The notes: a model not told the origin generated them from the sequence alone. A stretch of 64,000 bases of DNA from Bacteroidota bacterium (GCA_023437225.1 JAEZGS010000008.1:1-64000); one strand, 5' to 3'. Counted from the stretch's first letter, positions 52,293 to 61,989 are shown. Numbers and translations are program-made.

Positions 52293-53294
52293 ATGTCATA
52301 TACACCCACAGACAACAGGTATTCTTCCATGCATTATCGCCGTTGTGGCAACAGTGGCGTATTGTTACCGATCCTTTCACTAGGATTGTGGCAGAACTTC
52401 GGCAAGGAAGATTCCGATGATAAAGCGCGCGAAATCCTTCGATACGCATTTGACAATGGCATAACACATTTCGATCTGGCTAATAATTATGGACCCCCTC
52501 CTGGTGCAGCAGAAGAAACATTCGGGCGGGCAATGAAAAAGGACCTGGCGCCATTCAGAGACGAAATGATTGTTTCAACCAAGGCTGGATACACGATGTG
52601 GCCCGGTCCTTATGGCGACTGGGGTTCAAAAAAATATCTTGTTGCAAGCCTGGATCAAAGTCTTAAACGAATGGGGCTCGACTATGTTGATATATTCTAT
52701 CATCATCGTCACGATCCGGAAACTCCACTGGAAGAGACAATGTCAGCCCTGGCATTAATTGTACAACAAGGAAAAGCTCTTTATGTGGGCTTATCTAACT
52801 ATGACGCTCCCGTTGCTGCGAAGGCAATAGATTTACTGCAATCGATGGGCACACCATGTCTCATTCATCAACCCAAGTATTCAATGCTTGTAAGAAAGCC
52901 GGAGGAAGGTTTGCTTGATGTGTTGAAAGAAAAACAGGTAGGCTGTATCGCGTTTTCACCGCTGGCACAAGGGCTGCTAACAGATAAATATTTGAAAGGA
53001 ATACCCACTGATTCTCGTATTGCAATGCAAAGAGGTAATGGAGCATTGGAAGCTTCGGCACTTGAAGGTGACATACTCAAAAAAATAAACAAGCTGAATG
53101 ACATCGCAAAGGAACGCGATCAAACATTGGCACAACTTGCTGTAAGCTGGATACTTCGCGATGACCGCATCACGTCAGTATTAGTTGGAGTTAGTAAAAC
53201 GAAACAACTAGCCGACCTGTTGCAGGTTCGGAATGCTTTACCCTTAACAGTTGCTGACCTGGCCAGCATTGACTCGATCCTTGCGGACAAGTAA
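52293..53294 (+). CDS. Aldo/keto reductase (YghZ/GpR-like)
   Basis: A 333-residue (beta/alpha)8 NADPH-dependent reductase: HFDLANNYGPPPGAAEETFG with the catalytic Asp and Tyr, STKAGY with the Lys, YHHRHDPETPLEET with the His, and LVGVSKTKQ near the C-terminus. The N-terminal YRRCGNSGVLLPILSLGLW and PGPYGDWGSKKYL match the L-glyceraldehyde-3-phosphate reductase (YghZ) group. Its physiological role is probably carbonyl detoxification or sugar metabolism. It is 30 bp after the AraC gene and probably in its operon. Confidence 0.9.
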   Translation: MSYTPTDNRYSSMHYRRCGNSGVLLPILSLGLWQNFGKEDSDDKAREILRYAFDNGITHFDLANNYGPPPGAAEETFGRAMKKDLAPFRDEMIVSTKAGYTMWPGPYGDWGSKKYLVASLDQSLKRMGLDYVDIFYHHRHDPETPLEETMSALALIVQQGKALYVGLSNYDAPVAAKAIDLLQSMGTPCLIHQPKYSMLVRKPEEGLLDVLKEKQVGCIAFSPLAQGLLTDKYLKGIPTDSRIAMQRGNGALEASALEGDILKKINKLNDIAKERDQTLAQLAVSWILRDDRITSVLVGVSKTKQLADLLQVRNALPLTVADLASIDSILADK

Positions 53295-53324
53295 ATAAAT
53301 CCAAACGATACAGAATATAATTTC

Positions 53325-53366
53325 AGCGATACCATCTAATGCATATATCCATTTGATGGTATCGTT
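53325..53366 (+). other. Inverted repeat after the aldo/keto reductase gene
   Basis: CGATACCATC (53327-53336) and GATGGTATCG (53355-53364) form a perfect ten-base-pair stem with an 18-base loop. There is no T run, so it is a weak terminator at best, or an operator for the LemA promoter. Confidence 0.5.
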
Positions 53367-53466
53367 CGATGTGTAGCAGGTTATTGCAATTTCTTTACCC
53401 TTAATTATTGGGGGATGTCTTTCGAAACCCGCGAATAATATTTATATTCAAATAAAATCTAACTGC

Positions 53467-54021
53467 ATGTCCACGACGCTTCTCATTGGGATTGCAGCAG
53501 TGGTACTGCTGCTGTTTTTTGTGTTCGTCTATAACCGTCTCACAAAAAAACGCATAATGGTGAAAGAAGGTTGGAGCGGGATTGGCACCTTCCTTCAACA
53601 AAGAAATGATATGATCCCCAACCTGGTAGAAACGGTGAAGGGGTATGCTGTACATGAAAGCCAGACGCTGGAGAATGTAGTCAAGTGGCGCAATCGTGCT
53701 GTAGCTGCTAAAACGCCCGCAGAGCAAATGGATGCAGGCAATCATGTCAACCAGGCACTGATGGATTTTTTTGCAGTAGCGGAACAGTACCCGGATCTGA
53801 AAGCGAATACTAACTTCCTATCCTTACAAAACGATTTAAAAGAGATGGAAACACGCATCAATCAAAGTCGCCGTTATTACAATGGTACGGTGCGTGAATA
53901 CAATCAATCTGTTGCTGTATTTCCCAATAACCTTGTGGCTGGTGTGTTTAGGTTCTCTCCTGAGCCTTTCTTTGAAGAGGAAAGCATTTCACGGGAAGTA
54001 CCACGCGTTCGCTTCAACTAA
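53467..54021 (+). CDS. LemA family protein
   Basis: A 184-residue protein with an N-terminal membrane anchor (~4-23), then the LemA coiled helical domain: LTKKRIMVKEGWSGIGTFLQQRNDMIPNLVETVKGYAVHE, a family signature, plus SRRYYNGTVREYNQSV...FPNNLVAGVF. LemA proteins are of unknown biochemistry and are often encoded next to TPM/DUF2207 proteins. The next gene starts nine bases later and encodes such a partner, so the two form a unit. Confidence 0.94.
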   Translation: MSTTLLIGIAAVVLLLFFVFVYNRLTKKRIMVKEGWSGIGTFLQQRNDMIPNLVETVKGYAVHESQTLENVVKWRNRAVAAKTPAEQMDAGNHVNQALMDFFAVAEQYPDLKANTNFLSLQNDLKEMETRINQSRRYYNGTVREYNQSVAVFPNNLVAGVFRFSPEPFFEEESISREVPRVRFN

Positions 54022-54030
54022 TTTAACTGC

Positions 54031-55932
54031 ATGAAATCCATCATAGCAACTGCAGCCCGGAGATTGGTCCTCTTGCTGTGCATCACCAACGCCTTAAATG
54101 TTGCGGCGCAATCACATAATTTAACAGATGTAACCGATCGCATACTTAAGTTTCATTCTGACATTAAAGTATTGTCTACCGGTCGTATTGAAGTAACTGA
54201 AACGATAACCATTTACAATGGTGATGGCAATGCGTCGTTAACCGCGGATCAGATACCTTCTTCAAATGACGATATAAAGCGAGGCATCGTACGCGATTTT
54301 CCTACACGATATTTAGACTCCGTCGGACTATGGCATACAACCGGCTTCGATGTAAAAAGTGTCACACGGAATGGAGTTGAAGAACCATATCATACGGAAT
54401 CATTATCGAATGGGCGACGTATACTTGTTGGAAGCGAAGATGTTTATCTCACTCCCGGTGTGTACACTTATGTGATCAATTACACAACGAGCCGGCAATT
54501 GATCTTTCATGACAACAAGGATGAATTGTATTGGAACGTGAACGGCAATGGGTGGGTGTTCACAGCAGACAGCATTTCTGCAACCGTTGAATTCCCTTCT
54601 TCTGCAGATATTCTTGAATGGGATTGTTACACTGGCCCACAGGGAGCCACTGCGAAAGATTGCAGTGAAAGAAAGCTTGCAGCTAATAAGATGCATTTTA
54701 CCGGGAACCGGCGCTTCGAACCTTTTGAAGGCCTGACAATAGCTGTCGCCATCAATAAAGGGATACTTATTCCGCCAAGTTCACTAAGTAAATACGCGCA
54801 ATTAACCCTTGACAATTTCATTGTACCCTTGCTTCTTCTGTTGACGATAGCTTTGTTTGCATTTTATTATATATCGTGGAAACGGAAAGGCCGCGATCCA
54901 CGCAAAGGCACTATTATACCGCAATTTGAACCGCCCTCCGGACTTGCGCCGGCGGATACGGGTTACATTGTTGAACAAGAGTTTGGATCACACCTGTTTG
55001 CAGCATCGCTCGTTGATGCAGCGGTACATCAGCAGTTGGAAATTGAGGTTGAAAAAAAAGGCGCCATTTTCAAGAACAATGCTTACAATTTCAACCAGCC
55101 ATCGCTCTTTGCACATCGTGCATTTTCGTCGAAGAACGAACCTGCATCAGACAGCGGTGTACATGAAAACGGAAATAAGAATTACAATCATGCACAGCGT
55201 TATGGATTTCCACTTTCATCGATATACGGACAATCAGCGGAAAAAGGCAAATACAATAGTAAGCTTAAAGAGTTGCAGACATCGCTTGAAACAAACCTGC
55301 GAAAAAAATTCCAGGTAAGTAGAAAAAACAAATCGGGTCAGGGATACTTCACATTGAACAGCAGGTACATTTGGATCGGCAATGCAGTATTAATAGCATC
55401 TGCAGCCGGTTCATTCTTATTTATTGCAAACTATTTCTCTGAACAATTGTTGATTGCGGTGGCAATCTTGCTTGTTGTGATGTTGACAATTCATATGGTG
55501 TTTGCAAGGATCATGAGTGCATACACAAAAGAAGGCAGAGCAATTGCGGACCAGATACTAGGATTCAAAATGTACCTGGAAACGGCAGAACAAAAGGTCT
55601 TTGATCAACTTGCAGTTCCTGAAAAAACACTAGACCTTTTTGAAAAATACCTTCCTTATGCAATTGCATTAGGAGTGGAGAACGAATGGGCAGAGAAATT
55701 TGATCAACAGATCAAAGAGGCTATGGAGCAGGGTTATCAACCAACATACTTCCATCGCGGTTCGGGCTTCTCAAACGGGTTCAGTTTCAACGAGCTCAGC
55801 AGTGGTTTGTCGTCTGGCCTTTCTAACACGATCTCATCGGCATCTACTCCTCCAAGCAGCAGCAGTGGCGGAAGTGGTGGGGGTGGTCGCAGTGGTGGCG
55901 GCGGCGGTGGCGGTGGTGGCGGCGGCTGGTGA
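54031..55932 (+). CDS. DUF2207 membrane protein with Gly-rich tail
   Basis: A 633-residue protein with a signal peptide (cleavage near VAA-QSH, ~26) and a DUF2207 extracytoplasmic domain (~30-245: FHSDIKVLSTGRIEVTETITIY, RGIVRDFPTRY, YTYVINYTTSRQLI, DELYWNVNGNGW). A membrane helix (~268-288) is followed by a large cytoplasmic part (KGRDPRKGTIIPQFEPPSGLAPADTGYI) and two more helices (~450-490). The C-terminus is low-complexity Ser/Gly (55855-55925), ending in a Gly run with a terminal Trp. The Gly-rich tail is common in this family. Function unknown; partner of LemA. The stop is 11 bp from the convergent dipeptidase gene. Confidence 0.88.
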   Translation: MKSIIATAARRLVLLLCITNALNVAAQSHNLTDVTDRILKFHSDIKVLSTGRIEVTETITIYNGDGNASLTADQIPSSNDDIKRGIVRDFPTRYLDSVGLWHTTGFDVKSVTRNGVEEPYHTESLSNGRRILVGSEDVYLTPGVYTYVINYTTSRQLIFHDNKDELYWNVNGNGWVFTADSISATVEFPSSADILEWDCYTGPQGATAKDCSERKLAANKMHFTGNRRFEPFEGLTIAVAINKGILIPPSSLSKYAQLTLDNFIVPLLLLLTIALFAFYYISWKRKGRDPRKGTIIPQFEPPSGLAPADTGYIVEQEFGSHLFAASLVDAAVHQQLEIEVEKKGAIFKNNAYNFNQPSLFAHRAFSSKNEPASDSGVHENGNKNYNHAQRYGFPLSSIYGQSAEKGKYNSKLKELQTSLETNLRKKFQVSRKNKSGQGYFTLNSRYIWIGNAVLIASAAGSFLFIANYFSEQLLIAVAILLVVMLTIHMVFARIMSAYTKEGRAIADQILGFKMYLETAEQKVFDQLAVPEKTLDLFEKYLPYAIALGVENEWAEKFDQQIKEAMEQGYQPTYFHRGSGFSNGFSFNELSSGLSSGLSNTISSASTPPSSSSGGSGGGGRSGGGGGGGGGGGW

Positions 55933-55943
55933 TACTGCGCCTT

Positions 55944-57023
55944 TTACTTCCATGCTGACTGAAGAAATCGCAGCCAGTTACCGCTTAGAATTTTTTGAAT
56001 ATCGTCGTGAACATATCCGCGAAGCATTAGCTTTTCTCGCAATTTTTGCAGATCAGCGATCGTATCCATATCGTGGGGCGATTGCTCTGTGCCAAACATT
56101 CCATCGAGGTCAGACCCGATAGCGATATGATCTGCATTGCCGGCCAGTTGGCAAATGTGATCGTAATGATCGATGAGCGTTTCAAGGGTTACATTCCTAT
56201 CAACTGGTGTCGATACTCCGCGTTGCCAGTGAGGAACAAGCATCCATGCATCCAATACACCACCGATGACAGAGCCGCGTTCAATCAGCATTCTTATCTG
56301 CTCATCCGTCAATTGCCGCTGATAGGGAACAAGCGACCGACAGTTATGATGACTTGCCCAAATGGGACCCTTGTACAATTCCAACGCTTCGGAGAATGCA
56401 TCATCTGTAAGATGCGTTACATCGAGGATCATATTAAGGCGCTGCATTTCGCGCAATAATTCTCGACCTGCTTTACTCAGTGGACCCTCCTCACCTGTTC
56501 CCGGTGAATACCTTCCCGGGCCGTAATGCGCAGGCCCCAATGCCCGCAGACCATAGCCATACGCTTTTTCGAGGTAGGAAATATCGATCAGAGAATCTGC
56601 ACCTTCAAGACTGAGAATATAACCAACAGCTTTTTTCTCATTGGGTATACATACATCGGACCAATAATCCAGATGCATCGCAAGATCACCAGAAGAACAA
56701 ATCTGTTTCATTTCTCCCGCATCTTCCATGGTCTTATACCAGGCGAGTTGCCCCTGTGTTTGCGCCCATGCCTGATGCGGAGAGTGCCAACCGGGAAGAT
56801 TTGAATCTCTGGCAACATAACGTGCAATTTGCGTGGTCACAACAAGTCCTATATTGCCTTTGCGTAATTCCGGCAGAGACACCATGCCTCTTGACCTGTC
56901 GGGCTTATCATTCATACCTTCTTCGCGAGTCCGGATCTCGTGCACCGGTTGTCGCAGATCGCGATTCCACTCCATTGCATTCATCGCCAGGTCGAGGTGA
57001 CCATCTACAATAAAGCCTTCCAT
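55944..57023 (-). CDS. Membrane dipeptidase-type (M19) peptidase
   Basis: A 359-residue protein of the renal dipeptidase family: VDGHLDLA with His9 and Asp11 (zinc), SLEGADSL with the bridging Glu, LDVTHLTD and WASHHNCR with His ligands, and IGSDLDGMFG. It has no signal peptide, unlike mammalian relatives. M19 enzymes cleave dipeptides, and many accept a D-residue at the C-terminal position. As last gene in the six-gene operon (57023 shared with the preceding stop by one base), it could release D-amino acids for the aldolase-like enzyme. Confidence 0.9.
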   Translation of the reverse strand: MEGFIVDGHLDLAMNAMEWNRDLRQPVHEIRTREEGMNDKPDRSRGMVSLPELRKGNIGLVVTTQIARYVARDSNLPGWHSPHQAWAQTQGQLAWYKTMEDAGEMKQICSSGDLAMHLDYWSDVCIPNEKKAVGYILSLEGADSLIDISYLEKAYGYGLRALGPAHYGPGRYSPGTGEEGPLSKAGRELLREMQRLNMILDVTHLTDDAFSEALELYKGPIWASHHNCRSLVPYQRQLTDEQIRMLIERGSVIGGVLDAWMLVPHWQRGVSTPVDRNVTLETLIDHYDHICQLAGNADHIAIGSDLDGMFGTEQSPHDMDTIADLQKLREKLMLRGYVHDDIQKILSGNWLRFLQSAWK

Positions 57024-58060
57024 CAGTATTGTTTTGAAAACAGATTGAATTGATCGTTCAGTTCGCGGGTATCAGGATGTTCATCTGATCTTATCATCAT
57101 CCTGTAACGAAAGGTGACGGATTTACCCGGTGATAACCTAAGGTCCATGGAATCCTTTCCATTACTAAATATTTTTCTGCCTAAAGGGTTAATTGCAAAC
57201 AACCCATAACCCCGCGCATGCCAGTATGCAGGGTAGCCGGGATTTTTCTTATGATCAAAGATGCTGATAGAAACGTCCCTGCCCTGCATTGAACCTCGCA
57301 GTATGACCCAGTCGGCCTGCGTACTCCAGACGGAATCGCCCTTCACGCCCTTACTGCTCTCATACATCCCGGTGACACCCTCATTGCTTCGCTTCGCCAC
57401 TGTAGTTGGGTTTCCCTGCGCATCAATAAACACGTCTTCCTGTGTTGAAGGCATCTCGAGTTCACGGGCAACACGAATCGCGAAGAACCCATCTTTTACA
57501 TCCTTGAAAACTACAACTGTATCTGCCGCCATCAGTGTTGTTACGCGATCGATTATGAACTTGTCACCGTCCATCCAAAATACGTACTCAGTGGTCTCAC
57601 GCAAGAGCAGCTTATTGTTGGGAGATCTCCAGTTTGCACCTGTTACAAGAGTTGCCTTATTATGAGTTGCAATTGTTTTGAGTATGGTATCATGATATAT
57701 GGTCCCGTAATGGCTTCGACGTTCAACAGGAATAGCTGTTGAGTTGTTCCAAAAATCCAGTCCATTCACCGATTCATAATTCAGCCATGAACCTGCATGA
57801 TGCGGATGATCGGTCCTCTCACCTGGTCTTGGTTCAATTGGGAATCCCCTTGTGACGGCAATTCCATCGATTGTATTTATCGGAAATAAAATGGGTTTGC
57901 GTATCGAATCAAAATAACAATATGCCGTCATCAACTTCCCATTATAGAGAACATGGATGCTCCTTTGATCCGGATGCGCTTCCAAACGAAAACCTTGTAA
58001 CTGCGACATTAAATGACCAGCCACTAACAGACAGGTTAATAAGATTATCAAAGATCGCAT
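57023..58060 (-). CDS. DUF6807/PmoA-like secreted protein
   Basis: A 345-residue protein with a signal peptide (cleavage near LMS-QLQ, ~19). The family mark is the RPGERTDHPHHAGSW stretch (~78-92), together with LDFWNNS and GFFAIRVARELEMP. These proteins were named PmoA by annotation but are beta-rich and found in carbohydrate-degradation loci, often next to Gfo/Idh/MocA genes, as here. The His pair may bind a metal. The substrate is unknown. It lies two bases after the oxidoreductase and overlaps the dipeptidase gene by one base. Confidence 0.82.
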   Translation of the reverse strand: MRSLIILLTCLLVAGHLMSQLQGFRLEAHPDQRSIHVLYNGKLMTAYCYFDSIRKPILFPINTIDGIAVTRGFPIEPRPGERTDHPHHAGSWLNYESVNGLDFWNNSTAIPVERRSHYGTIYHDTILKTIATHNKATLVTGANWRSPNNKLLLRETTEYVFWMDGDKFIIDRVTTLMAADTVVVFKDVKDGFFAIRVARELEMPSTQEDVFIDAQGNPTTVAKRSNEGVTGMYESSKGVKGDSVWSTQADWVILRGSMQGRDVSISIFDHKKNPGYPAYWHARGYGLFAINPLGRKIFSNGKDSMDLRLSPGKSVTFRYRMMIRSDEHPDTRELNDQFNLFSKQY

Positions 58061-58062
58061 CG

Positions 58063-59418
58063 CTAATATTTAAACACTTTACCACCCGCCATAACTTGTT
58101 GTGTCTTTTCATCGAAAGTTACTTTTTCGCCTGTGCGTGCTGCCGCATTTGTCATGATCGTTGCTATTGAATGATTATAGCCTGCTTCAACTGGTGCGTT
58201 TGGTTCTTTGCGACTTCTTACACATTCCATCCAGTTGCGCATGTGCGCACTTGTAAGCGGGTCACCACCTGTATTTGCCGACGCAACAACCTTTACTTCT
58301 TCTGTCACCAGATCCATTTCAGGCAAAAGGTTCGGTTTCATATTCATGGCATCTGCATGATTCTTTGTAAGGCCACCGGTGGGGGAAACTTTATTGGTGA
58401 TAAGATTCAATTCACCTCCATTAGAGTAATACAGTTCCGCGGGACGCTCGTCGCCATTATGCATTCGTGAGGAGAAGGTCACCTGGAATCCCGACTTGCC
58501 ATCTTCGGATCCATAATCAAATACTGCTGTGGTTGTATCCCAATTACGTCGTCCGTCTTTCCACATATATATACCGCCATTCGCTACTACACTTCGCGGA
58601 TGAGGCAGCCCCGAGAACCAATGTACAGTATCGATCTGGTGGGACATCCACTGACCCGGCATTCCCGATGAATAAGGCCAGAACAATCGGTATTCAAGAT
58701 ATTTGCGTGGATCCCATGCTTCAAATGGGCGATTCATCAGGAATCGCTTCCAGTCGGTATCCTGCTCCCGGATCTTCTCAACCAAACCCGGTCTGCGCCA
58801 TCTGCCTGGCTGATTGACATTCCATGTTAACTCAACCATTGTAATAGGTCCAAACTTTCCTTCGCGAATGAACTTTGCTGCAGCAGCATAATTGGATCCG
58901 CTTCGCCGTTGAGAACCTATCTGTACAATGCGGTTAGAAGCCTTTACTGCCTTCAAAGCAGCAATGTTGTCGTCCATTGTTTCTGCGAATGGTTTCTCGG
59001 CGTACACATCACAATTGGCTTTGATCGCTTCAATAGTATGCAGCGCATGCTGAAAGTCTGCAGTGCTGATGATTACCGCATCAAGGTCTTTGGTACTATA
59101 TAATTCATCATTATTGACGCACGCTTTTACATCATGATCAAATTTCTGTTTAAGAAAATCCCGACCTTCTTCCCTTCTTAATTTCCATATATCGGATACC
59201 GCGATAATATCGAAATTGAGTTCTTTGTGATGATTCATGAAGCTCGGCAAAAGTGACTGACGAAACCTGTCGGAGAATCCGACAACTCCCACCTGAACAC
59301 GATCGTTTGCACCAATGATGCGTCCGTAACTCTTCGCACTCAATCCCATTGCACCGATGTAAATACCAGCAGCAGCACGGGATGACTGACTAATGAATTT
59401 CCTTCTTGAAGTAGGCAT
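58063..59418 (-). CDS. Gfo/Idh/MocA family oxidoreductase with Tat leader
   Basis: A 451-residue protein from the ATG at 59418 (an upstream TTG at 59463 is rejected). A twin-arginine leader (SRRKFISQSS) precedes VGVVGFSDRF, AVIISTADFQHALHT and the YAEKPFAE motif. WDPRKYLEYRLFWPYSSG and MSHQIDTVHWF are usual in Bacteroidota members that oxidise glycosides. Together with the PmoA-like gene it may process a sugar ring. It is only distantly like the copy at 44004-45377. Confidence 0.87.
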   Translation of the reverse strand: MPTSRRKFISQSSRAAAGIYIGAMGLSAKSYGRIIGANDRVQVGVVGFSDRFRQSLLPSFMNHHKELNFDIIAVSDIWKLRREEGRDFLKQKFDHDVKACVNNDELYSTKDLDAVIISTADFQHALHTIEAIKANCDVYAEKPFAETMDDNIAALKAVKASNRIVQIGSQRRSGSNYAAAAKFIREGKFGPITMVELTWNVNQPGRWRRPGLVEKIREQDTDWKRFLMNRPFEAWDPRKYLEYRLFWPYSSGMPGQWMSHQIDTVHWFSGLPHPRSVVANGGIYMWKDGRRNWDTTTAVFDYGSEDGKSGFQVTFSSRMHNGDERPAELYYSNGGELNLITNKVSPTGGLTKNHADAMNMKPNLLPEMDLVTEEVKVVASANTGGDPLTSAHMRNWMECVRSRKEPNAPVEAGYNHSIATIMTNAAARTGEKVTFDEKTQQVMAGGKVFKY

Positions 59419-59434
59419 ATGTAGGTAGATTAAA

Positions 59435-60547
59435 TTAAATGTTGATCTTACGTTTTCGTGCAATTACATTCCAATATCCGCTGACCTCATTATTTCTGAT
59501 GATGGCCACTTTCTCAAACAATGCAACCGTTGGACAAATGTGCGTTGGCACTGCAAACCAAACCTCACCTTCACGAACATTGGTTGTATCGGCAACCTGT
59601 ACAACCAGGTGTTCCTCGCTATGCGCGATCGGCAATGCGGATGTTGCATTTAGGAAACGCATACGAGGTAAGGGCTTTTCTGATGCAACGGATTTGTAAC
59701 CGATATCAAGACATATGATTTTTTCATTGACAATTGAAATCACACGTCCCACCAGCAAAGCCGCATATTGAAAAGGCATCTCGGGATACAGATCTGAATA
59801 ACCATGATCCCAGAAAACAAAAGTTCCCGGGCTCAGCTCTACATTCTTTCTATGGAGGTGCACAGGAAAAGTAGGTGTACCACCGATCACCACACTAACA
59901 GTGCTCCGGTCGAGTGCTTGTATTGCTTTGCATATGTCTTCAATGTATGAGAAAACTTCATCGGCTTTTTGCTTGCGAACAGACAACGGGCTATCAACAA
60001 TATGACCATCATAAGCGTGTATCCCCACTATTTCACAATGCGAAAGGTTTTTAAGCTGTTTATAAAGTTCTATTGCATGTTTTGGTAGAACGCCGGTACG
60101 ATTCATTCCAACGTTGATATCCATGTAAACCTGCGGTCGCAGATGCTCATCTGCAAAAACATCATTGATCTGTTCCGCACAATTGATGCTGTCAACAATG
60201 CATGAAAAGTTCGTTTCCCGGTAACGACTCACCAATTGCCGAAAGCGATAAACATTGGGACCAACGGGCTGGTATGCGATCAAAACATCAGGTGCTTTCT
60301 GCATCGCAAGCATCTCAGCTTCTGCAATGGTTGCACACTTAAACTTTGTGATGCCTTCTTCGAGCATCATCGTTGCTACTTCGCGAAGCTTATGCGTTTT
60401 TACATGGGGACGAAGTTGTGCAATATCAGGCACCATCCCGATAGCAGCAATGATGTTTGATCTTATGCGATCAGGATATAAAACAAGCCCCGGGGTTTCC
60501 AGTTCATCAACATTCGTAATACTGTACCATTCCGAAGCGTTGTTCAT
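59435..60547 (-). CDS. PLP-dependent D-threonine aldolase/D-serine dehydratase-like enzyme
   Basis: A 370-residue fold-type III PLP enzyme from the ATG at 60547 (four bases after the RidA stop; an ATG at 60589 would overlap RidA by 38 bases). RPHVKTHK holds the PLP-binding Lys50. The C-terminal metal site has PTHICPTV (His-x-Cys). YMDINVGMNRTGV and VIGGTPTFPV also fit. D-threonine aldolases cleave D-beta-hydroxy amino acids to glycine and an aldehyde; relatives dehydrate D-serine. The direct neighbour RidA removes reactive enamines from such PLP reactions, which supports the deaminating variant. Confidence 0.87.
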   Translation of the reverse strand: MNNASEWYSITNVDELETPGLVLYPDRIRSNIIAAIGMVPDIAQLRPHVKTHKLREVATMMLEEGITKFKCATIAEAEMLAMQKAPDVLIAYQPVGPNVYRFRQLVSRYRETNFSCIVDSINCAEQINDVFADEHLRPQVYMDINVGMNRTGVLPKHAIELYKQLKNLSHCEIVGIHAYDGHIVDSPLSVRKQKADEVFSYIEDICKAIQALDRSTVSVVIGGTPTFPVHLHRKNVELSPGTFVFWDHGYSDLYPEMPFQYAALLVGRVISIVNEKIICLDIGYKSVASEKPLPRMRFLNATSALPIAHSEEHLVVQVADTTNVREGEVWFAVPTHICPTVALFEKVAIIRNNEVSGYWNVIARKRKINI

Positions 60548-60551
60548 TACA

Positions 60552-60956
60552 TCATTGTTCTTTATTATCCGGAATTTTTGCAATGGCATCGATCTCTACC
60601 CTGATGCCATTGGCCATAAGCGATTGAACAGTGGTGCGTGCGGGTCTGATGCCTTTAAGAAAGCTAGCATATACTTCATTGAATCTCGCAAAATCATTTA
60701 TGTCTGCAAGATGCACTGTACATTTTACAACATCCTCCCAACCGCAACCACCTTCGTGCAGCAGGCATTCGATGTTATGCATCGTCAAACGCGTCTCTGA
60801 TTCAATATCGCCCAGTTTAAATTCGCTTGTAGTGAAATCTATTGCGGCCTGGCCACTTATGTATAACCATCCATCCGCAGCCACTGCAGAAGAAAATGCA
60901 CCGGTTGAATAATTCCTGTTCCTGTTTTCAGGATGTATGATCTCTTTTTTACCCAT
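60552..60956 (-). CDS. RidA family protein (enamine/imine deaminase)
   Basis: A 134-residue protein with the family features YSTGAFSSAVAADGWLYISGQ, CLLHEGGCGWEDVVKCTVHL, FNEVYASF and RPARTTVQSL, where the Arg binds the substrate carboxylate. RidA hydrolyses reactive enamines formed by PLP-dependent dehydratases, preventing damage to other PLP enzymes. Gene order (RidA, then the D-TA-like enzyme) gives a natural substrate source. Confidence 0.92.
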   Translation of the reverse strand: MGKKEIIHPENRNRNYSTGAFSSAVAADGWLYISGQAAIDFTTSEFKLGDIESETRLTMHNIECLLHEGGCGWEDVVKCTVHLADINDFARFNEVYASFLKGIRPARTTVQSLMANGIRVEIDAIAKIPDNKEQ

Positions 60957-60983
60957 GGCAAAGCAATTGCTATTCGAATATAA

Positions 60984-61928
60984 TTAATCCTGTTTCACGA
61001 AGCCGAACTTTTCCTCGCGCCTCGAAAGCCCGAGAAGAACGTTATAAATGTATTTACCTACTTTTTCGGCACCGTCGCTGTTGATTAGTGATGCATCATC
61101 CGTTGGCAAATGATATTGATCGTGACCGCCTGTGTGCATGCCTATTGCTGAAATGTTCTGCCTGTAAAACGATACATGATCGGACCCTCCAACGCCGCCT
61201 GCATGAACGATAAGATTTAATCCGCTTCCCTCACCCATTGCCTTCATAAACTCGACTCCACCGGGAAACGTTCCGGCACCACCCATGTACAAATGATTTT
61301 CACTATTTAACCGGCCAACCATATCCATATTGATCATAACCTGGATTGATTCTTTAGCAACCGGGAGATTGTTTACAAAAAATTTTGAACCCTGCAGTCC
61401 GAATTCTTCCGCACCGAAAGCGACGAATACAATACTTCTCTTTAACTGCTTTCTATTGCGTGCCAACTCCTGCGCGAGTTCAAGCAGCATCGCTGTTCCA
61501 GATGCATTGTCATCAGCACCATTGTGAATTGCATTGGTATCTTTATTTTTTGAACCAGTATGTTTTCCGCCCCAGCCAAGATGATCATAATGTGCACCGA
61601 TCACGATGTATTCACCTTTCAGATTCTCATCCTGACCTTCGATGAAACCAACAACATTGTATGTAGGAATGCGTAGAGAGTCGCTGCGACGAACCGCATC
61701 GAACGACTGAAGATACGAGCCATTAAACTTTTTTAATCCAAACCTTTTGAAGCAATCCTGCACATATTCATAAGCGATCTCATTTCCCCTGGTCCCCGGG
61801 TATCTTCCTTCAAGTTTGTCGGACGCGAGGAAGTTCAAATGCTTTGAGAAGTGTTTAGCCCGGATACCATCTTGTGCAATCACACTTATATACGCCAGGC
61901 AAAACATGGAAACAAATAAGATCTTCAT
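60984..61928 (-). CDS. M28 family zinc metallopeptidase
   Basis: A 314-residue secreted protein (signal peptide ending near VIA-QDG, ~19). The zinc ligands of M28 are present: His113 (AHYDHLG), bridging Asp139 (GADDNASG), Glu174/Glu175 (GAEEFG; base and ligand), Asp202 (NMDMVG) and the His in YHLPTDD. M28 aminopeptidases remove N-terminal residues from peptides. First gene of the six-gene operon (27 bp before RidA). It probably cuts peptides outside the cytoplasm to feed the dipeptidase. Confidence 0.9.
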   Translation of the reverse strand: MKILFVSMFCLAYISVIAQDGIRAKHFSKHLNFLASDKLEGRYPGTRGNEIAYEYVQDCFKRFGLKKFNGSYLQSFDAVRRSDSLRIPTYNVVGFIEGQDENLKGEYIVIGAHYDHLGWGGKHTGSKNKDTNAIHNGADDNASGTAMLLELAQELARNRKQLKRSIVFVAFGAEEFGLQGSKFFVNNLPVAKESIQVMINMDMVGRLNSENHLYMGGAGTFPGGVEFMKAMGEGSGLNLIVHAGGVGGSDHVSFYRQNISAIGMHTGGHDQYHLPTDDASLINSDGAEKVGKYIYNVLLGLSRREEKFGFVKQD

Positions 61929-61989
61929 GGTATCGAATAAAAATTTGCAGTGTAAGTTCGGATAATAATCGAAATTCGAAAGAAAACAA

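Noticed and set aside
55855..55930. GGT/GGC-rich stretch as a possible repeat element or assembly error
   Set aside because: It is in frame, codes the Gly-rich tail typical of DUF2207/TPM-type proteins and ends in a proper stop.
59416..59463. Upstream TTG start for the Gfo/Idh/MocA gene at 58063-59418
   Set aside because: It would hide the twin-arginine leader; the ATG at 59418 places SRRKF near the N-terminus.
61960..61989. Possible TAnnTTTG promoter in the M28/GH78 gap
   Set aside because: No exact box with a -33 partner at normal spacing on either strand.
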